Positions 37,481 to 54,406 of a stretch of 64,000 bases of DNA are shown in pieces. Location: positions 5,343,501 through 5,407,500 of the forward strand of contig NZ_CP150917.1 of NCBI RefSeq assembly GCF_039908645.1. Direction: 5' to 3'. Origin of the DNA: Pseudomonas helvetica. Lineage in GTDB: Bacteria; Pseudomonadota; Gammaproteobacteria; Pseudomonadales; Pseudomonadaceae. The notes below the pieces were generated by a model. That model had not been told where the DNA came from. It saw nothing but the letters and a program-made list of their open reading frames with translations, and made no database searches. The stretch's first letter is position 1. Each line of letters begins with the position of its first letter. The position numbers were made by a program, and so were the translations under genes.

Positions 37481-37506
37481 GCACTTCTCTCCTCAGGCCG
37501 CGCCTA

Positions 37507-38988
37507 TTACTCGAACCAATGGGCTCGGGCGGCCATGATCAACTTGCCGGCACGATCATCGTCAATGCCGTCGATGTCGAGCAGGTCGTCAATAGACTGC
37601 TCGGCCAGGTCTTCGCGGGTAATTACGCCGCGCACCGCCAGTTCCATCGCCAAATCCTTGTCCATACCCTCAAGCGAGAGCAGGTCTTCGGCCGGATGGG
37701 CGTCTGCCAGCTTTTCCTCAGTAGCGATGGCTTTAGTCAACAAACGATCCTTGGCCCGAGCGCGAAGCTCGTTGACGGTGTCTTCGTCAAAGCCATCGAT
37801 GTTGAGCATTTCTTCCAACGGTACGTAGGCAATCTCTTCCAGGCTGGTAAAGCCCTCATCAACCAGCACCTGTGCCAGATCTTCGTCGACTTCCAGCTCG
37901 TCGATGAAGTTGCGCAGGATGTCGCCGGTTTCTGCTTGCTGTTTAGCCTGGATGTCCGATTCGGTCATCACGTTCAGGGTCCAGCCAGTCAACTGGCTAG
38001 CCAGACGCACGTTCTGACCACCGCGACCGATGGCCTGAGCCAGATTGTCTGCGCCAACGGCGATGTCCATTGCATGGGCATCTTCGTCAACGATAATTGC
38101 CGCAACCTCAGCCGGGGACATGGCGTTGATCACGAACTGCGCCGGGTTGTCGTCCCACAGGACGATATCCACACGCTCACCGCCCAATTCGCCCGATACC
38201 GCCTGGACGCGCGAACCGCGCATACCAATGCAAGCACCTTGCGGATCGATACGTTTGTCTTTGGAGCGAACCGCGATCTTGGCGCGCGAACCCGGGTCAC
38301 GGGACGCAGCCATTACTTCGATCAGGCCTTCAGCGATTTCCGGCACTTCGATGCGGAACAACTCGATCAGCATTTCTGGCGCGGTACGCGACAGAATCAG
38401 CTGCGGGCCGCGGTTCTCGGTGCGGATTTCCTTGAGTAGTGCACGCAAGCGCACACCCACCCGGAAAGTTTCGCGAGAAATGATGTCTTCACGAGCCAGC
38501 AGCGCTTCAGCGTTGTTACCCAGATCAACGATCACGTTGTCGCGGGTTACTTTCTTCACGGTGCCGGAGATGATTTCTCCCAGACGCTCGCGGTAGGCAT
38601 CAACGACTTGAGCGCGCTCGGCTTCGCGAACTTTCTGCACGATAACTTGCTTGGCAGTCTGCGCAGCAATGCGGCCGAATTCGATGGACTCGATTTTTTC
38701 TTCGACTACATCACCGACCTTCGCGCCAGGATGCGTTTCCTGAACCTTGCTCGGCCAGGTTTCAACAGCCGGATCATCCAGGTCTGCTTCTTCGACTACC
38801 GTCCAGCGACGGAAAGTTTCATAAGCACCGGTGTGGCGATTGATTTCCACACGCAGATCAACTTCGTCTTCAAAACGCTTTTTGGTAGCGGTGGCCAGAG
38901 CCAGCTCCAGCGCTTCAAAAATTACGTTTGCCGGTACGCCCTTTTCATTGGATACCGACTCAACAACCAGCAGTACTTCTTTGCTCAT
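37507..38988 (-). CDS. nusA: Transcription termination/antitermination factor NusA
   Basis: A 493-aa RNA polymerase factor. An N-terminal domain (1-130) is followed by S1 (about 135-200), two KH domains (about 205-345; [22 protein letters not shown] and [18 protein letters not shown]), and two C-terminal acidic HhH repeats. The start at 38988 ([19 protein letters not shown]) matches the family; a longer frame start at 39009 adds seven residues. It lies between rimP and infB. Confidence 0.97.
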   Translation of the reverse strand: MSKEVLLVVESVSNEKGVPANVIFEALELALATATKKRFEDEVDLRVEINRHTGAYETFRRWTVVEEADLDDPAVETWPSKVQETHPGAKVGDVVEEKIESIEFGRIAAQTAKQVIVQKVREAERAQVVDAYRERLGEIISGTVKKVTRDNVIVDLGNNAEALLAREDIISRETFRVGVRLRALLKEIRTENRGPQLILSRTAPEMLIELFRIEVPEIAEGLIEVMAASRDPGSRAKIAVRSKDKRIDPQGACIGMRGSRVQAVSGELGGERVDIVLWDDNPAQFVINAMSPAEVAAIIVDEDAHAMDIAVGADNLAQAIGRGGQNVRLASQLTGWTLNVMTESDIQAKQQAETGDILRNFIDELEVDEDLAQVLVDEGFTSLEEIAYVPLEEMLNIDGFDEDTVNELRARAKDRLLTKAIATEEKLADAHPAEDLLSLEGMDKDLAMELAVRGVITREDLAEQSIDDLLDIDGIDDDRAGKLIMAARAHWFE

Positions 38989-39035
38989 CGTACGCCTCGC
39001 CTTTCGCAAGCCATTGGATCCGCGGGATCCGCGTC

Positions 39036-39494
39036 TCAGTCAAAACTGGGAATAATGTTGGCCTTGTCGATCATATCGATCGGCAACAGGAACTCATGGT
39101 CTTCAACCTGCACCACGACGTCCTGCTCTTCTACACCGCGCAGAAGGCCCTGAAAGTTGCGTCGACCTTCGAAAGGCGAGCGCAGCTTGATCTTCACTTG
39201 GTCACCGGCAAACTTTGCAAACTGTTCAAGCGTGAACAGCGGGCGTTCCATGCCAGGCGAGGAAACTTCAAGGGTGTATTCAACGGAGATCGGATCTTCA
39301 ACATCCAGCACACCGCTGATCTGACGGCTGACGATGGCACAATCGTCCACCAGCACACCGCCTTCTTTATCGATATAAACGCGCAACAGTGAGTGGCGAC
39401 CTTGAGCCGAAAACTCAATACCCCAGCATTCATAGCCAAGGGCCACGACCACCGGGGCCAACAAGGCCTGCAACTGTTCTAGCTTGCTCGACAC
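39036..39494 (-). CDS. rimP: Ribosome maturation factor RimP
   Basis: A 152-aa factor for 30S subunit maturation. The GTG at 39494 gives the usual start (M)[15 protein letters not shown] and has GAGGGGG about 8 bases upstream; the frame extends up to 39605 through hairpins but without support. [10 protein letters not shown] and [16 protein letters not shown] blocks are visible. It is the first coding gene after tRNA-fMet, as in the E. coli metY-rimP-nusA-infB operon. Confidence 0.95.
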   Translation of the reverse strand: MSSKLEQLQALLAPVVVALGYECWGIEFSAQGRHSLLRVYIDKEGGVLVDDCAIVSRQISGVLDVEDPISVEYTLEVSSPGMERPLFTLEQFAKFAGDQVKIKLRSPFEGRRNFQGLLRGVEEQDVVVQVEDHEFLLPIDMIDKANIIPSFD

Positions 39495-39534
39495 CTGAAC
39501 CCCCTCGTGCATGTAAATGCATGCTATGCAAAAT

Positions 39535-39557
39535 AAAAAAATGGGCGAAACGCCCAT
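39535..39557 (-). terminator. Terminator-like hairpin before rimP
   Basis: ATGGGCG, TTTCG-type loop, CGCCCAT, then a long T-tract (minus strand), between tRNA-fMet and rimP. It is probably read through at some rate to express rimP-nusA-infB. Confidence 0.75.
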
Positions 39558-39603
39558 CCCTGAAACGCCGTTGAACAGCGGCGTTATAAAGTGTCCAGCT
39601 AAC

Positions 39604-39625
39604 AAAAAGCCCCTGAAAAGGGGCT
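39604..39625 (-). terminator. Terminator downstream of tRNA-fMet
   Basis: AGCCCC and GGGGCT form a 6-pair stem followed by TTTTT on the minus strand, just past the tRNA. Confidence 0.75.
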
Positions 39626-39633
39626 CCTGAAAC

Positions 39634-39710
<77 letters not shown>

Positions 39711-39777
39711 ACAAAGCTGGGGCGGAAGTATACGACCGATCCCTAACAGGGTCAATGTAACCTTCCACCTACAAGAA

Positions 39778-39797
39778 AGCCCGCAACAGCGGGCTCT
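39778..39797 (-). terminator. Hairpin downstream of tRNA-Leu
   Basis: AGCCCGC, loop AACA, GCGGGCT, then TTTCTT on the minus strand, between the two tRNAs. Confidence 0.65.
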
Positions 39798-39806
39798 CCT
39801 GATAAT

Positions 39807-39892
39807 TGGTACCGAGAAGGGGACTCGAACCCCTACACCCTATGGGCACAACCACCTCAAGGTTGCGTGTCTACCAATTCCACCACCTCGGC
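39807..39892 (-). tRNA. tRNA-Leu (anticodon GAG)
   Basis: An 86-base class II tRNA with a long variable arm and encoded CCA. The anticodon loop TTGAGGT gives GAG. It lies directly downstream of secG, as in E. coli (leuU). Confidence 0.95.
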
Positions 39893-39914
39893 AATACTAC
39901 GTTTGAAACCCTTC

Positions 39915-40298
39915 TTACTTTTGCTCTTGAGCTGGAGGCACGTCAGTCGCATTGGTTGCCGACTTTTGCTCTTGAAGCACCGGGACATCATCAGAAGCCG
40001 GTTTTTGCTTTGGAACTTCCAACACTGCTGGGTTTGGCAAACCTACTTGAGTCAGCTGGTGAGCTTTCTCTTTAGCAAAGTAACCTAACCCTAAGCTGGT
40101 TATGAAGAAACCTGCGGCAAGTATAGCAGTAAACTTACTAAGAAAGGTAGAGGAACCTTGGCTTCCGAACACAGTATTTGAAGCACCTGCTCCGAAAGAC
40201 GCGCCAGCGTCCGCACCTTTACCCTGCTGCAGCAATACGAGAGCAACTACGCCCAGTGCACCCAGCAGATGAAAAACGACTACGACTGTTTCCAGCAT
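39915..40298 (-). CDS. secG: SecG translocase subunit
   Basis: A 127-aa inner-membrane subunit of SecYEG. Two helices are visible (about 2-20 and 52-72) with the [22 protein letters not shown] loop between. The C-terminal 50 residues are Pro/Gln/Lys/Ala rich and longer than in E. coli. The start at 40298 ([12 protein letters not shown]) is standard; the frame extends to 40346 without support. Follows tpiA by four bases. Confidence 0.95.
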   Translation of the reverse strand: MLETVVVVFHLLGALGVVALVLLQQGKGADAGASFGAGASNTVFGSQGSSTFLSKFTAILAAGFFITSLGLGYFAKEKAHQLTQVGLPNPAVLEVPKQKPASDDVPVLQEQKSATNATDVPPAQEQK

Positions 40299-40302
40299 TT
40301 TT

Positions 40303-41058
40303 TCAGTTTCCCGCGGCGCGACAAATCGCACCGAACTCATCTGCATTCAGGGAAGCTCCACCAATGAGCCCCCCATCGATATCCGGCATGCCGAACAGTT
40401 CGACCGCATTGGCCGCCTTCACGCTGCCGCCGTATAGAAGCCGCACACCTTGTGCGACCTCAGAATTCTCTGCCGCCAACTGCGCACGAATGACTGCATG
40501 CACATCCTGCGCCTGTTGCGGCGAAGCAGTCAGCCCGGTGCCAATGGCCCAGACCGGCTCGTAAGCGATTACTGCTTTTGCAAATACACCAACACCCAGC
40601 TCGTCGATGATGCTGCCCAGCTGATGCCCGACAACCTCAAGCGTTTTTCCGGCCTCACGCTGCTCAAGGGTTTCCCCTATGCACAACACCGGAATCAAGC
40701 CACATGCCTGCGCCGCTGCAAACTTGCGAATCAGCGTCTCATCACGCTCGCCGATGATCTGGCGACGCTCTGAGTGCCCAATGAGCACCAGGGAACAACC
40801 TGAATCCACCAACTGACTCGGCGCAATCTCACCGGTCAATGCACCTTGCATGGCTTCCACCGCAGAATTCTGCGCGCCGACCGAAATCGACGTACCTTCC
40901 AAGCCATCAATCACTTGATTGATATACAAGCAAGGCGGGAATACCGCGACCTCAACACCGCTCGGCAAGGCCAGATGACGAAGGCCGTTTATCAGCTCAG
41001 CGACGCTGGCGCGGGTACCGTGCATCTTCCAGTTACCAGCTACCATAGGGCGACGCAT
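40303..41058 (-). CDS. tpiA: Triosephosphate isomerase
   Basis: A 251-aa TIM barrel that interconverts DHAP and glyceraldehyde-3-phosphate. Catalytic residues are present: K11 (NWKMHG), H95 (IGHSERR) and E167 ([11 protein letters not shown]). Lies between glmM and secG, the order seen in P. aeruginosa. Confidence 0.97.
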   Translation of the reverse strand: MRRPMVAGNWKMHGTRASVAELINGLRHLALPSGVEVAVFPPCLYINQVIDGLEGTSISVGAQNSAVEAMQGALTGEIAPSQLVDSGCSLVLIGHSERRQIIGERDETLIRKFAAAQACGLIPVLCIGETLEQREAGKTLEVVGHQLGSIIDELGVGVFAKAVIAYEPVWAIGTGLTASPQQAQDVHAVIRAQLAAENSEVAQGVRLLYGGSVKAANAVELFGMPDIDGGLIGGASLNADEFGAICRAAGN

Positions 41059-41124
41059 GCTGTACCTCGTCGGTCAAAGTGGGCGCAGATGTTACCCAAC
41101 CACATCATTACTGGCAAGCCGAAA

Positions 41125-42462
41125 TCAGGCAGAAACTTCAGCAACCAGTTTTGCCAGCTCCTCGGCGTAACCGCGAACCAGTGTTTCGTCCTCACCTTCG
41201 ACCATGACCCGTACCAGCGGCTCTGTGCCAGACTTGCGCAACAACACGCGACCACGCCCAGCCATAGCCTTGGTGACGCGCTCGCTGACTTCTTTGACAG
41301 TCGCATGCTCGACCGGATTTTCGCCGCCGCCGAAACGCACATTGATCAATACCTGAGGACACTTGCGCAGTGCCTGACGCGATTGCGCAAGACCTTCGGA
41401 ACGGCGCTTCAGAGACATCAACACCTGCAACGCAGCGATAATCGCGTCACCCGTGGTGGTATGACTGAAGCACACAACGTGACCGGAGTTTTCACCACCC
41501 ACCAGCCAGTTACGCTCAAGCAGTTCGGCGATTACATAACGGTCACCGACGTTGGCCCGCACAAAAGGAATCCCCAGATCCGCCAGGGCCAGTTCCAACC
41601 CCAGATTACTCATCAAGGTTCCAACAACACCACCCTGCAACTTGCCACGCTCATGCAAGTCACGCGCGATGATGAACAACAATTCGTCGCCATCGACGAT
41701 CGCTCCAGTGTGATCGACCATCAATACCCGGTCGCCATCACCATCGAAGGCAATGCCCAGATCTGCGTGCTCAGCCAATACAACTGCCTGCAATTGCCCC
41801 ATATGGGTGGAGCCGCAATTGTGATTGATGTTCAGACCGTCAGGCTGCGCAGAAAGCACCGTCACCTGCGCACCCAACTCACGAAAAACACTCGGAGCCA
41901 CCTTATAGGTAGCACCGTGTGCGCAATCGATCACGATTTTCAAACCAGCGAAATTGGTGCCGGTTGGCACACTGCTTTTGCAGAATTCGATATAACGACC
42001 TGAGGCATCGTTGATTCGCGAAACCTTGCCGATCTTGCTCGACTCAACCACGGTCATCGGCATATCGAGCAATTCTTCGATCATCAGCTCAACATCATCC
42101 GGCAGTTTCGTGCCTTGCCCAGAGAAGAACTTGATGCCGTTATCATCATGAGGATTGTGCGAAGCGCTGATTACAATACCGGCCTCAGCATTGAAGGTGC
42201 GCGTCAAATAGGCGATAGCCGGAGTAGGCATCGGCCCCAGCAGCATGACATCAGCCCCGGCAGAGGTAAGCCCGGCCTCAAGCGCCGATTCGAACATATA
42301 ACCAGAGATTCGAGTGTCCTTGCCGACAAGAACCTTGCAAGCACCCTTACTGCGAAAGGCCATGCCGGCAGCCCAACCAAGCTTGAGCATGAACTCAGGG
42401 GTAATCGGATATTCGCCGACCCGACCACGAATGCCGTCGGTGCCAAAATACTTCTTAGTCAT
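41125..42462 (-). CDS. glmM: Phosphoglucosamine mutase
   Basis: A 445-aa enzyme that converts glucosamine-6-P to glucosamine-1-P for peptidoglycan and LPS precursors. The phosphoserine loop is [12 protein letters not shown] (S101), and the metal loop is DGDGDR. Start [13 protein letters not shown] at 42462 is standard. Follows folP by 16 bases. Confidence 0.96.
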   Translation of the reverse strand: MTKKYFGTDGIRGRVGEYPITPEFMLKLGWAAGMAFRSKGACKVLVGKDTRISGYMFESALEAGLTSAGADVMLLGPMPTPAIAYLTRTFNAEAGIVISASHNPHDDNGIKFFSGQGTKLPDDVELMIEELLDMPMTVVESSKIGKVSRINDASGRYIEFCKSSVPTGTNFAGLKIVIDCAHGATYKVAPSVFRELGAQVTVLSAQPDGLNINHNCGSTHMGQLQAVVLAEHADLGIAFDGDGDRVLMVDHTGAIVDGDELLFIIARDLHERGKLQGGVVGTLMSNLGLELALADLGIPFVRANVGDRYVIAELLERNWLVGGENSGHVVCFSHTTTGDAIIAALQVLMSLKRRSEGLAQSRQALRKCPQVLINVRFGGGENPVEHATVKEVSERVTKAMAGRGRVLLRKSGTEPLVRVMVEGEDETLVRGYAEELAKLVAEVSA

Positions 42463-42478
42463 AAGTGCTCCATCATTC

Positions 42479-43330
42479 TTATTCGGCTGACTCAACTGCT
42501 GCGATCATCCGCACCACATCGACTGTTTCGGCCACGTCATGCACCCGCAAGATGCGCGCCCCCTTGACGACAGCCAACGCCGCGAGAGCCAGGCCGCCAT
42601 GCAGCCGCTCTCCCACCGGGCGATTCAATGCCTGCCCGATCATGCTCTTTCGCGAAACCCCGACCAACAGGGGCCGTCCCAAGGCATGCAGGGCTTCCAT
42701 ATGCTTGAACAGACTCAAATTGTGCTGCAAGTTTTTCGCGAACCCGAAACCCGGATCAAGAATGATCCGTTCGGCCGGAATACCGACCGCAGCACACGAC
42801 GCCATACGCTCGGCAAGAAACTCACCAACCTCTCTCGTCACGTCATCATAATGCGGGTTGTCCTGCATATCTCCCGGCTCACCGAGCATATGCATCAGGC
42901 ACACCGGCAATCCGGTGGCTGCTGCTGCATCCAGCGCTCCGTCTCGACGCAGCGAACGCACGTCGTTGATCAGACCTGCTCCCAGGCGTGCAGTTTCACG
43001 CATGACCGCAGGTGTCGAGGTATCGACCGAGATAATAACGTCCAGTTCGCGATGAATACGCTCGACGATCGGCGCCACGCGCTCCAGCTCCTCAAGCGGC
43101 GAGACCGCCCGTGCGCCAGGCCGGGTCGACTCGCCACCTACATCAATGAGGGTCGCACCAGCAGCCGCCATCGCCTCAGCGTGTCGCAGAGCAGCATCGA
43201 GCTGACTGAAGCGACCACCGTCGGAGAAAGAATCGGGAGTGACATTGAGGATGCCCATGACATGCGCATGAGCCAAATCAAGAACCCGGTTACCGCAAGG
43301 CAACCGGGTTGAGGACTGTACAAGAGTCAT
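42479..43330 (-). CDS. folP: Dihydropteroate synthase
   Basis: A 283-aa enzyme of folate synthesis, the target of sulfonamides. Typical [39 protein letters not shown] and GVSRKS(M)IG blocks are present. It lies eight bases after ftsH, so they are likely co-transcribed. Confidence 0.96.
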   Translation of the reverse strand: MTLVQSSTRLPCGNRVLDLAHAHVMGILNVTPDSFSDGGRFSQLDAALRHAEAMAAAGATLIDVGGESTRPGARAVSPLEELERVAPIVERIHRELDVIISVDTSTPAVMRETARLGAGLINDVRSLRRDGALDAAAATGLPVCLMHMLGEPGDMQDNPHYDDVTREVGEFLAERMASCAAVGIPAERIILDPGFGFAKNLQHNLSLFKHMEALHALGRPLLVGVSRKSMIGQALNRPVGERLHGGLALAALAVVKGARILRVHDVAETVDVVRMIAAVESAE

Positions 43331-43338
43331 TTCAAACC

Positions 43339-45249
<1,911 letters not shown>

Positions 45250-45430
45250 TTAACTACCCTCTGAAGCAAGCTCCGCTACTGGCGCGCGCTTCGCATGATA
45301 TTCACCGGCCTAACTTACTACATTACCTACGGCTCTGGCAGGCGCCGTCTGTAACCCTTTGTGAAACAATGACTACACAATATTCGTTATACCGGCTCTG
45401 TAAAGCGATACAAAAAAACCTATCGCCCCC

Positions 45431-46081
45431 TTAGAAACGCTCAACGCTCTCGGAACCTTCAACACCGCGGAAACCGCGTCCCAGCAAGTACTGCTCGCGA
45501 GACCTGTCACGCGAAGACAAAGGCTTGCGCATTTGTACTTTGTCAAACAGCTTGCGGATTTCCTTGTGGTATTCATCGAAGCCTTCACCCTGGAAGACCT
45601 TGATCAAAAAATCACCACCTGGCCGTAAAACCCGACCGGCGAGATCCAGTGCCAACTCGCAGAGGAACATCGCCCGAGGCATATCTACAGCTGCCAATCC
45701 ACTCATATTGGGGGCCATATCGGAAATCACAAGGTCTACCTGCGTATTTCCGACCGCCTCGAGGATCTGAGCCAGCACCGCATCTTCGGTAAAGTCGCCC
45801 TGAATGAAGGTCACATCGGGGATGCTGTCCATTTCCAGGATGTCGGAGGCGATCAAACGACCCTGACCACCAATCAGACGACTGGTCACTTGCGACCAGC
45901 CACCCGGCGCTGCACCGAGATCGATTACGGTCATGCCCGGACGGATCAGGCGATCCTTTTCCTGGATCTCCAGCAATTTGTAGCTGGCACGCGAACGATA
46001 CCCGTCTTTTTGCGCCATTTTGACGTACGGGTCGTTGAAATGCTCTTTCAGCCAGTTAAGGCTAGTCTTGGAACGGGCCAC
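45431..46081 (-). CDS. rlmE: 23S rRNA (uridine-2'-O)-methyltransferase RlmE (FtsJ)
   Basis: A 216-aa heat-shock methyltransferase acting on U2552 of 23S rRNA. The SAM motif [15 protein letters not shown] and the K-D-K-E tetrad region ([29 protein letters not shown]) are present. GTG at 46081 was chosen for the GAGG box about six bases upstream; a TTG at 46093 lacks support. It precedes ftsH, as in E. coli. The C-terminus ends in a short [10 protein letters not shown] tail. Confidence 0.94.
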   Translation of the reverse strand: MARSKTSLNWLKEHFNDPYVKMAQKDGYRSRASYKLLEIQEKDRLIRPGMTVIDLGAAPGGWSQVTSRLIGGQGRLIASDILEMDSIPDVTFIQGDFTEDAVLAQILEAVGNTQVDLVISDMAPNMSGLAAVDMPRAMFLCELALDLAGRVLRPGGDFLIKVFQGEGFDEYHKEIRKLFDKVQMRKPLSSRDRSREQYLLGRGFRGVEGSESVERF

Positions 46082-46187
46082 GGGCCACCTCAAAAAAATA
46101 AACGAGTCGCGATTAACTGGGCGGTCCCGGACTCGCTCGGGTAAACTGGCCGCCGCTTTTTACAAGATCAGACGCAGGGGTCAGATT

Positions 46188-46496
46188 ATGCCGCTCACTC
46201 AAGAGCAGAAGAAACAGTACAAGTCCATTGGCCACCATCTGAAACCAGTTTTGACTGTGGCTGACAACGGTTTGACTGAAGGTGTTTTAGCCGAACTGGA
46301 ACGCGCATTGGGCGATCACGAGCTGATCAAGATCAAGCTCAGCATCCTCGATCGCGAATCGCGCCTGGCAGCCATTGCAGAACTGTGCAAGGCCGGCAAA
46401 GCGGATCTGGTGCAAGTCATCGGCAAGATGGCGCTGATTTACCGCAAGAACTTCAGCGTCAACAAGCAGTTGTCGAACGTTCATCGCTTCAAGTGA
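46188..46496 (+). CDS. yhbY: CRM-domain RNA-binding protein YhbY
   Basis: A 102-aa ribosome-assembly factor with a CRS1/YhbY domain. The block LKPVLTVADNGLTEGVLAELERALGDHELIKIKL (residues about 20-53) is typical. It is divergent from rlmE, and GCAGGGG lies upstream of the ATG. Confidence 0.93.
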   Translation: MPLTQEQKKQYKSIGHHLKPVLTVADNGLTEGVLAELERALGDHELIKIKLSILDRESRLAAIAELCKAGKADLVQVIGKMALIYRKNFSVNKQLSNVHRFK

Positions 46497-46505
46497 TGAT
46501 ACGGG

Positions 46506-46910
46506 TCAAGGGTGTGCTTCGCGCACCCTGCCACCCCATCCCGGCACCGGCTGTAAAACCAGCAGCAACCCGGAAAAACCCAGCACAAGATAGCTGAACA
46601 ACAACCAGTGCTGCGCCTGCGGCCAGTCGATTCGCACGACGAAGTACATTGCACTCGCGTATAGCGCCATCAACAGCAGTTGCCCGCGAATATCGCGCCA
46701 TAGACTGACAAGGCCCTTGGCCTGAACCAGCACCAAAACCTGAAAAACCACGCACGCCGCTGAAAACCCGACCAGCAGCGCACTCAGCATGCTTGAAATT
46801 TCTTCGATCAGCAGCGGTGCCAGGCCAATACGGCTCAGCACCGGCAGCAGACCGATGTGCAACAACCACAAGCCACCAACCCATAACATCTGAGTCAGTT
46901 GCCAAAGCAT
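46506..46910 (-). CDS. DUF4149 family membrane protein
   Basis: A 134-aa protein with four hydrophobic helices (about 1-18, 34-58, 68-90, 97-120) and few charged residues. The family (DUF4149) is conserved in gamma-proteobacteria, and in pseudomonads it lies between yhbY and greA. The start at 46910 (MLWQLTQMLW) was chosen because upstream codons overlap the greA end; ribosome site is weak. Function unknown. Confidence 0.82.
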   Translation of the reverse strand: MLWQLTQMLWVGGLWLLHIGLLPVLSRIGLAPLLIEEISSMLSALLVGFSAACVVFQVLVLVQAKGLVSLWRDIRGQLLLMALYASAMYFVVRIDWPQAQHWLLFSYLVLGFSGLLLVLQPVPGWGGRVREAHP

Positions 46911-46938
46911 GGCGCCCGCACGAAGCAGGCGCTTGCCT

Positions 46939-47411
46939 TCAGATATGGCGGACTTCGACAATCTCGTACTCGATAACGCCGCCAGGCGTTTTGACCGCCA
47001 CCACATCACCCTCTTCCTTGGCAATCAAGGCGCGAGCAAGTGGCGAACTGACGGAGATCTTGCCGAGTTTGAAGTCAGCCTCATCCTCGCCCACGATGTG
47101 GTAAGTGACACTTTCATCCGTTTCGACGTTGGCGATTTCAACGGTGGTACCGAAAATCACTTTGCCGGTGTGAGGAATGCTCGTGACATCGATGATCACC
47201 GCATTCTGCATGCGGCCTTCGATATCACGGATCCGCGCTTCGACCATACCCTGCTGCTCGCGAGCAGCGTGGTATTCGGCGTTTTCCTTCAAGTCACCCA
47301 ACTCGCGAGCCGTACCGATGTCCTGGCTGAGCTTCGGACGGACGACCTTGGTCAGGTGAGCGTGTTCTTCTTCGAGGGCTTTCGCCCCCTTAACGGTCAT
47401 TGGGTATTTGA

Positions 47412-47415
<4 letters not shown>
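46939..47415 (-). CDS. greA: Transcript cleavage factor GreA
   Basis: A 158-aa factor that rescues backtracked RNA polymerase. The N-terminal coiled coil with the basic patch ([24 protein letters not shown]...) and the C-terminal FKBP-like domain ([29 protein letters not shown]) are clear. Its start overlaps the carB stop (ATGA), so it is coupled to carB. Confidence 0.96.
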
Positions 47416-50633
<3,218 letters not shown>

Positions 50634-50772
50634 GGGTAGTCACTCAAATCCGCAGGTCCGACGGCAATCCCCTAGGAGAAGCCGTCTTGATCAATCTCTG
50701 AAGCCCTTCAGGGACCGCCGGGTTACCGGGGCCACCCTCAGGGACTTCTCGCTACATGCTCAAGCCCGGCGA
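50634..50772. other. carA-carB spacer
   Basis: A 139-base gap with no supported gene. It contains two GTCCCTGA(G/A)GG copies and a CCCCGGTAACCCGG stem-loop on the transcribed minus strand. Some pseudomonads (P. aeruginosa) have an extra gene here; this window does not. Confidence 0.6.
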
Positions 50773-51909
50773 TTAACGTCGCTTGGCCATCTCGTTGATG
50801 AAGCGATCGAACAGCGGCGCCACATCGTTCGGACCAGGGCTGGCTTCAGGGTGACCCTGGAAGCTGAACGCGCTCTTGTCGGTACGCTCGATGCCTTGCA
50901 GGGTGCCGTCGAACAGCGATTTGTGGATCGCCCGAACGTTGCCTGGCAGAGTCGCTTCGTCTACCGCAAAACCGTGGTTCTGGCTGGTGATCATGACGAC
51001 ACCGGAATCCAGATCCTGAACCGGGTGGTTGGCACCGTGGTGACCGTGGCCCATTTTCAGGGTCTTGGCGCCAGAGGCCAGGGCCAACAGTTGGTGGCCG
51101 AGGCAGATGCCGAACACCGGAATCTCGGTTTCCAGGATGTCCTTGATCGCCTGGATCGCGTAGTCGCAAGGCTCAGGGTCACCCGGGCCGTTGGACAGGA
51201 ACACACCGTCCGGCTTCAGAGCCAGAACGTCAGCAGCCGGCGTTTGAGCTGGCACCACGGTCACGCGGCAACCGCGCTCGACCAGCATGCGCAGGATGTT
51301 GACCTTGACGCCGTAGTCGTAGGCAACCACGTGGTACGGCAGATCGGAAGCGTCGAGGGTCGCGTGGCTGTCGGTTTTCAGATCCCAGACAGTCGAGCGC
51401 CATTCGTACTGCTTCTTGGTGCTGACGACTTTCGCCAGATCCATGCCCTTCAGGCCCGGGAAGCCGCGCGCTGCTGCAATCGCAGCTTCGTCGGAGATGT
51501 TGTCGCCAGCCATGATGCAGCCGTTCTGCGCGCCTTTTTCACGCAGGATGCGTGTCAGGCGGCGGGTGTCGATACCGGCGATTGCCACAACGTTGTTGGC
51601 TTTCAGGTAGTCGGACAGGGACATCGTGTTACGCCAGTTGCTCGCAACCAGTGGCAGGTCACGAATAACCAGACCTGCAGACCAGACGCGGTCGGACTCG
51701 GCGTCTTCCGGCGTGGTGCCGGTGTTGCCGATGTGCGGGTAAGTCAGGGTAACGATCTGTTGGGCGTAGGAAGGATCGGTAAGGATTTCCTGATAGCCGG
51801 TCATGGCAGTGTTAAACACCACCTCACCAACGGTTTGACCGTCGGCTCCAATGGCTTCGCCGCGAAAAATGCTGCCATCAGCAAGGGCGAGTATGGCTGG
51901 CTTAGTCAA
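50773..51909 (-). CDS. carA: Carbamoyl-phosphate synthase small subunit (glutamine amidotransferase)
   Basis: A 378-aa class I glutaminase that feeds ammonia to CarB. The nucleophile is in [14 protein letters not shown], and the His-Glu pair is in [11 protein letters not shown]. It starts at TTG (51909) with a strong GGGAGG box, giving [13 protein letters not shown]. Its leader (51910 on) contains a full terminator-like hairpin (see 51955-51990). Confidence 0.96.
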   Translation of the reverse strand: MTKPAILALADGSIFRGEAIGADGQTVGEVVFNTAMTGYQEILTDPSYAQQIVTLTYPHIGNTGTTPEDAESDRVWSAGLVIRDLPLVASNWRNTMSLSDYLKANNVVAIAGIDTRRLTRILREKGAQNGCIMAGDNISDEAAIAAARGFPGLKGMDLAKVVSTKKQYEWRSTVWDLKTDSHATLDASDLPYHVVAYDYGVKVNILRMLVERGCRVTVVPAQTPAADVLALKPDGVFLSNGPGDPEPCDYAIQAIKDILETEIPVFGICLGHQLLALASGAKTLKMGHGHHGANHPVQDLDSGVVMITSQNHGFAVDEATLPGNVRAIHKSLFDGTLQGIERTDKSAFSFQGHPEASPGPNDVAPLFDRFINEMAKRR

Positions 51910-51954
51910 GAAGACCTCCCGTAAATAAAGCCTGAAAGGGCGATCGCAGGTTGC

Positions 51955-51990
51955 AAAAAAGCGGAGTGACGTATGGACACGTCACCCCGC
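51955..51990 (-). terminator. Terminator-like hairpin in carA leader (possible attenuator)
   Basis: GCGGAGTGACGT and ACGTCACCCCGC form a 12-base stem with one mismatch and a 6-base loop, followed on the minus strand by TTTTTT. It lies 46 bases upstream of the carA TTG. It could end dapB transcripts or attenuate carA. Upstream are an AT-rich element (52001-52007) and a perfect palindrome TTTAGTG/CACTAAA (52017-52034). Confidence 0.7.
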
Positions 51991-52123
51991 TTCTTCACTG
52001 AATTATTCTGCGCGCTTTTAGTGGACACACTAAAGCTGTAGCTTACAGAAAAAGGCTTTTTTGGTCTACCGCCAATGAGCCTAAAAGGCCGGGGAATGCG
52101 ACAGGACGTCGCTTGGCGGGATA

Positions 52124-52156
52124 AATCGGGCTCAAACGCTGTGTTTGAGCCCGATT
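52124..52156 (-). terminator. Hairpin downstream of dapB
   Basis: AATCGGGCTCAAAC and GTTTGAGCCCGATT form a 14-pair perfect stem with loop GCTGT, 11 bases past the dapB stop. The T-tract is weak, so termination may be partial. Confidence 0.7.
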
Positions 52157-52167
52157 CCGACTGCATC

Positions 52168-54109
<1,942 letters not shown>

Positions 54110-54406
54110 AAGTCTTTGCACTCTTAAGGACGTTCGGCAAACCCCTCCTGAGCTTCGCCAAACTCGTTGAGCCCCAATACAGGCCCGGACCCAACTCACG
54201 TCAATTCAACGATCCTGGTCTTTGATTCGATGCGATACCTGTGGATCGGAAAGCAGGAGCATCCCCGTCCGCACCGCCAGCATCCGAACGCTGTCGCATG
54301 CTGTAAAAATTCGTCTACTCCAGACACGCCAACGCGGGAGCAAGCTCCCGCGCGGCGACATCCTACCAGTCACCGCACAAAGGCAGTCAACCGGCCGACC
54401 AACAAC
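54110..54406. other. dnaK-dnaJ spacer
   Basis: 297 bases on the transcribed minus strand. It holds a REP core (54333-54352) and otherwise no supported gene. I looked for a third sigma-32 promoter here and did not find one. Confidence 0.5.
54333..54352. repeat. REP core palindrome
   Basis: CGCGGGAG CAAG CTCCCGCG: perfect 8-pair hairpin with the GGGAGCAAGCTCCC core shared by the larger REP doublets. Confidence 0.8.

Noticed and set aside
34928..37828. Long open frame (966 codons) on the plus strand
   Set aside because: It lies antisense to infB and nusA, has composition typical of a GC-rich codon shadow, and shows no ribosome site or recognisable domain.
54110..54406. Third heat-shock promoter before dnaJ
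   Set aside because: No CTTGAA/CCCCAT pair at proper spacing was found on the transcribed strand.
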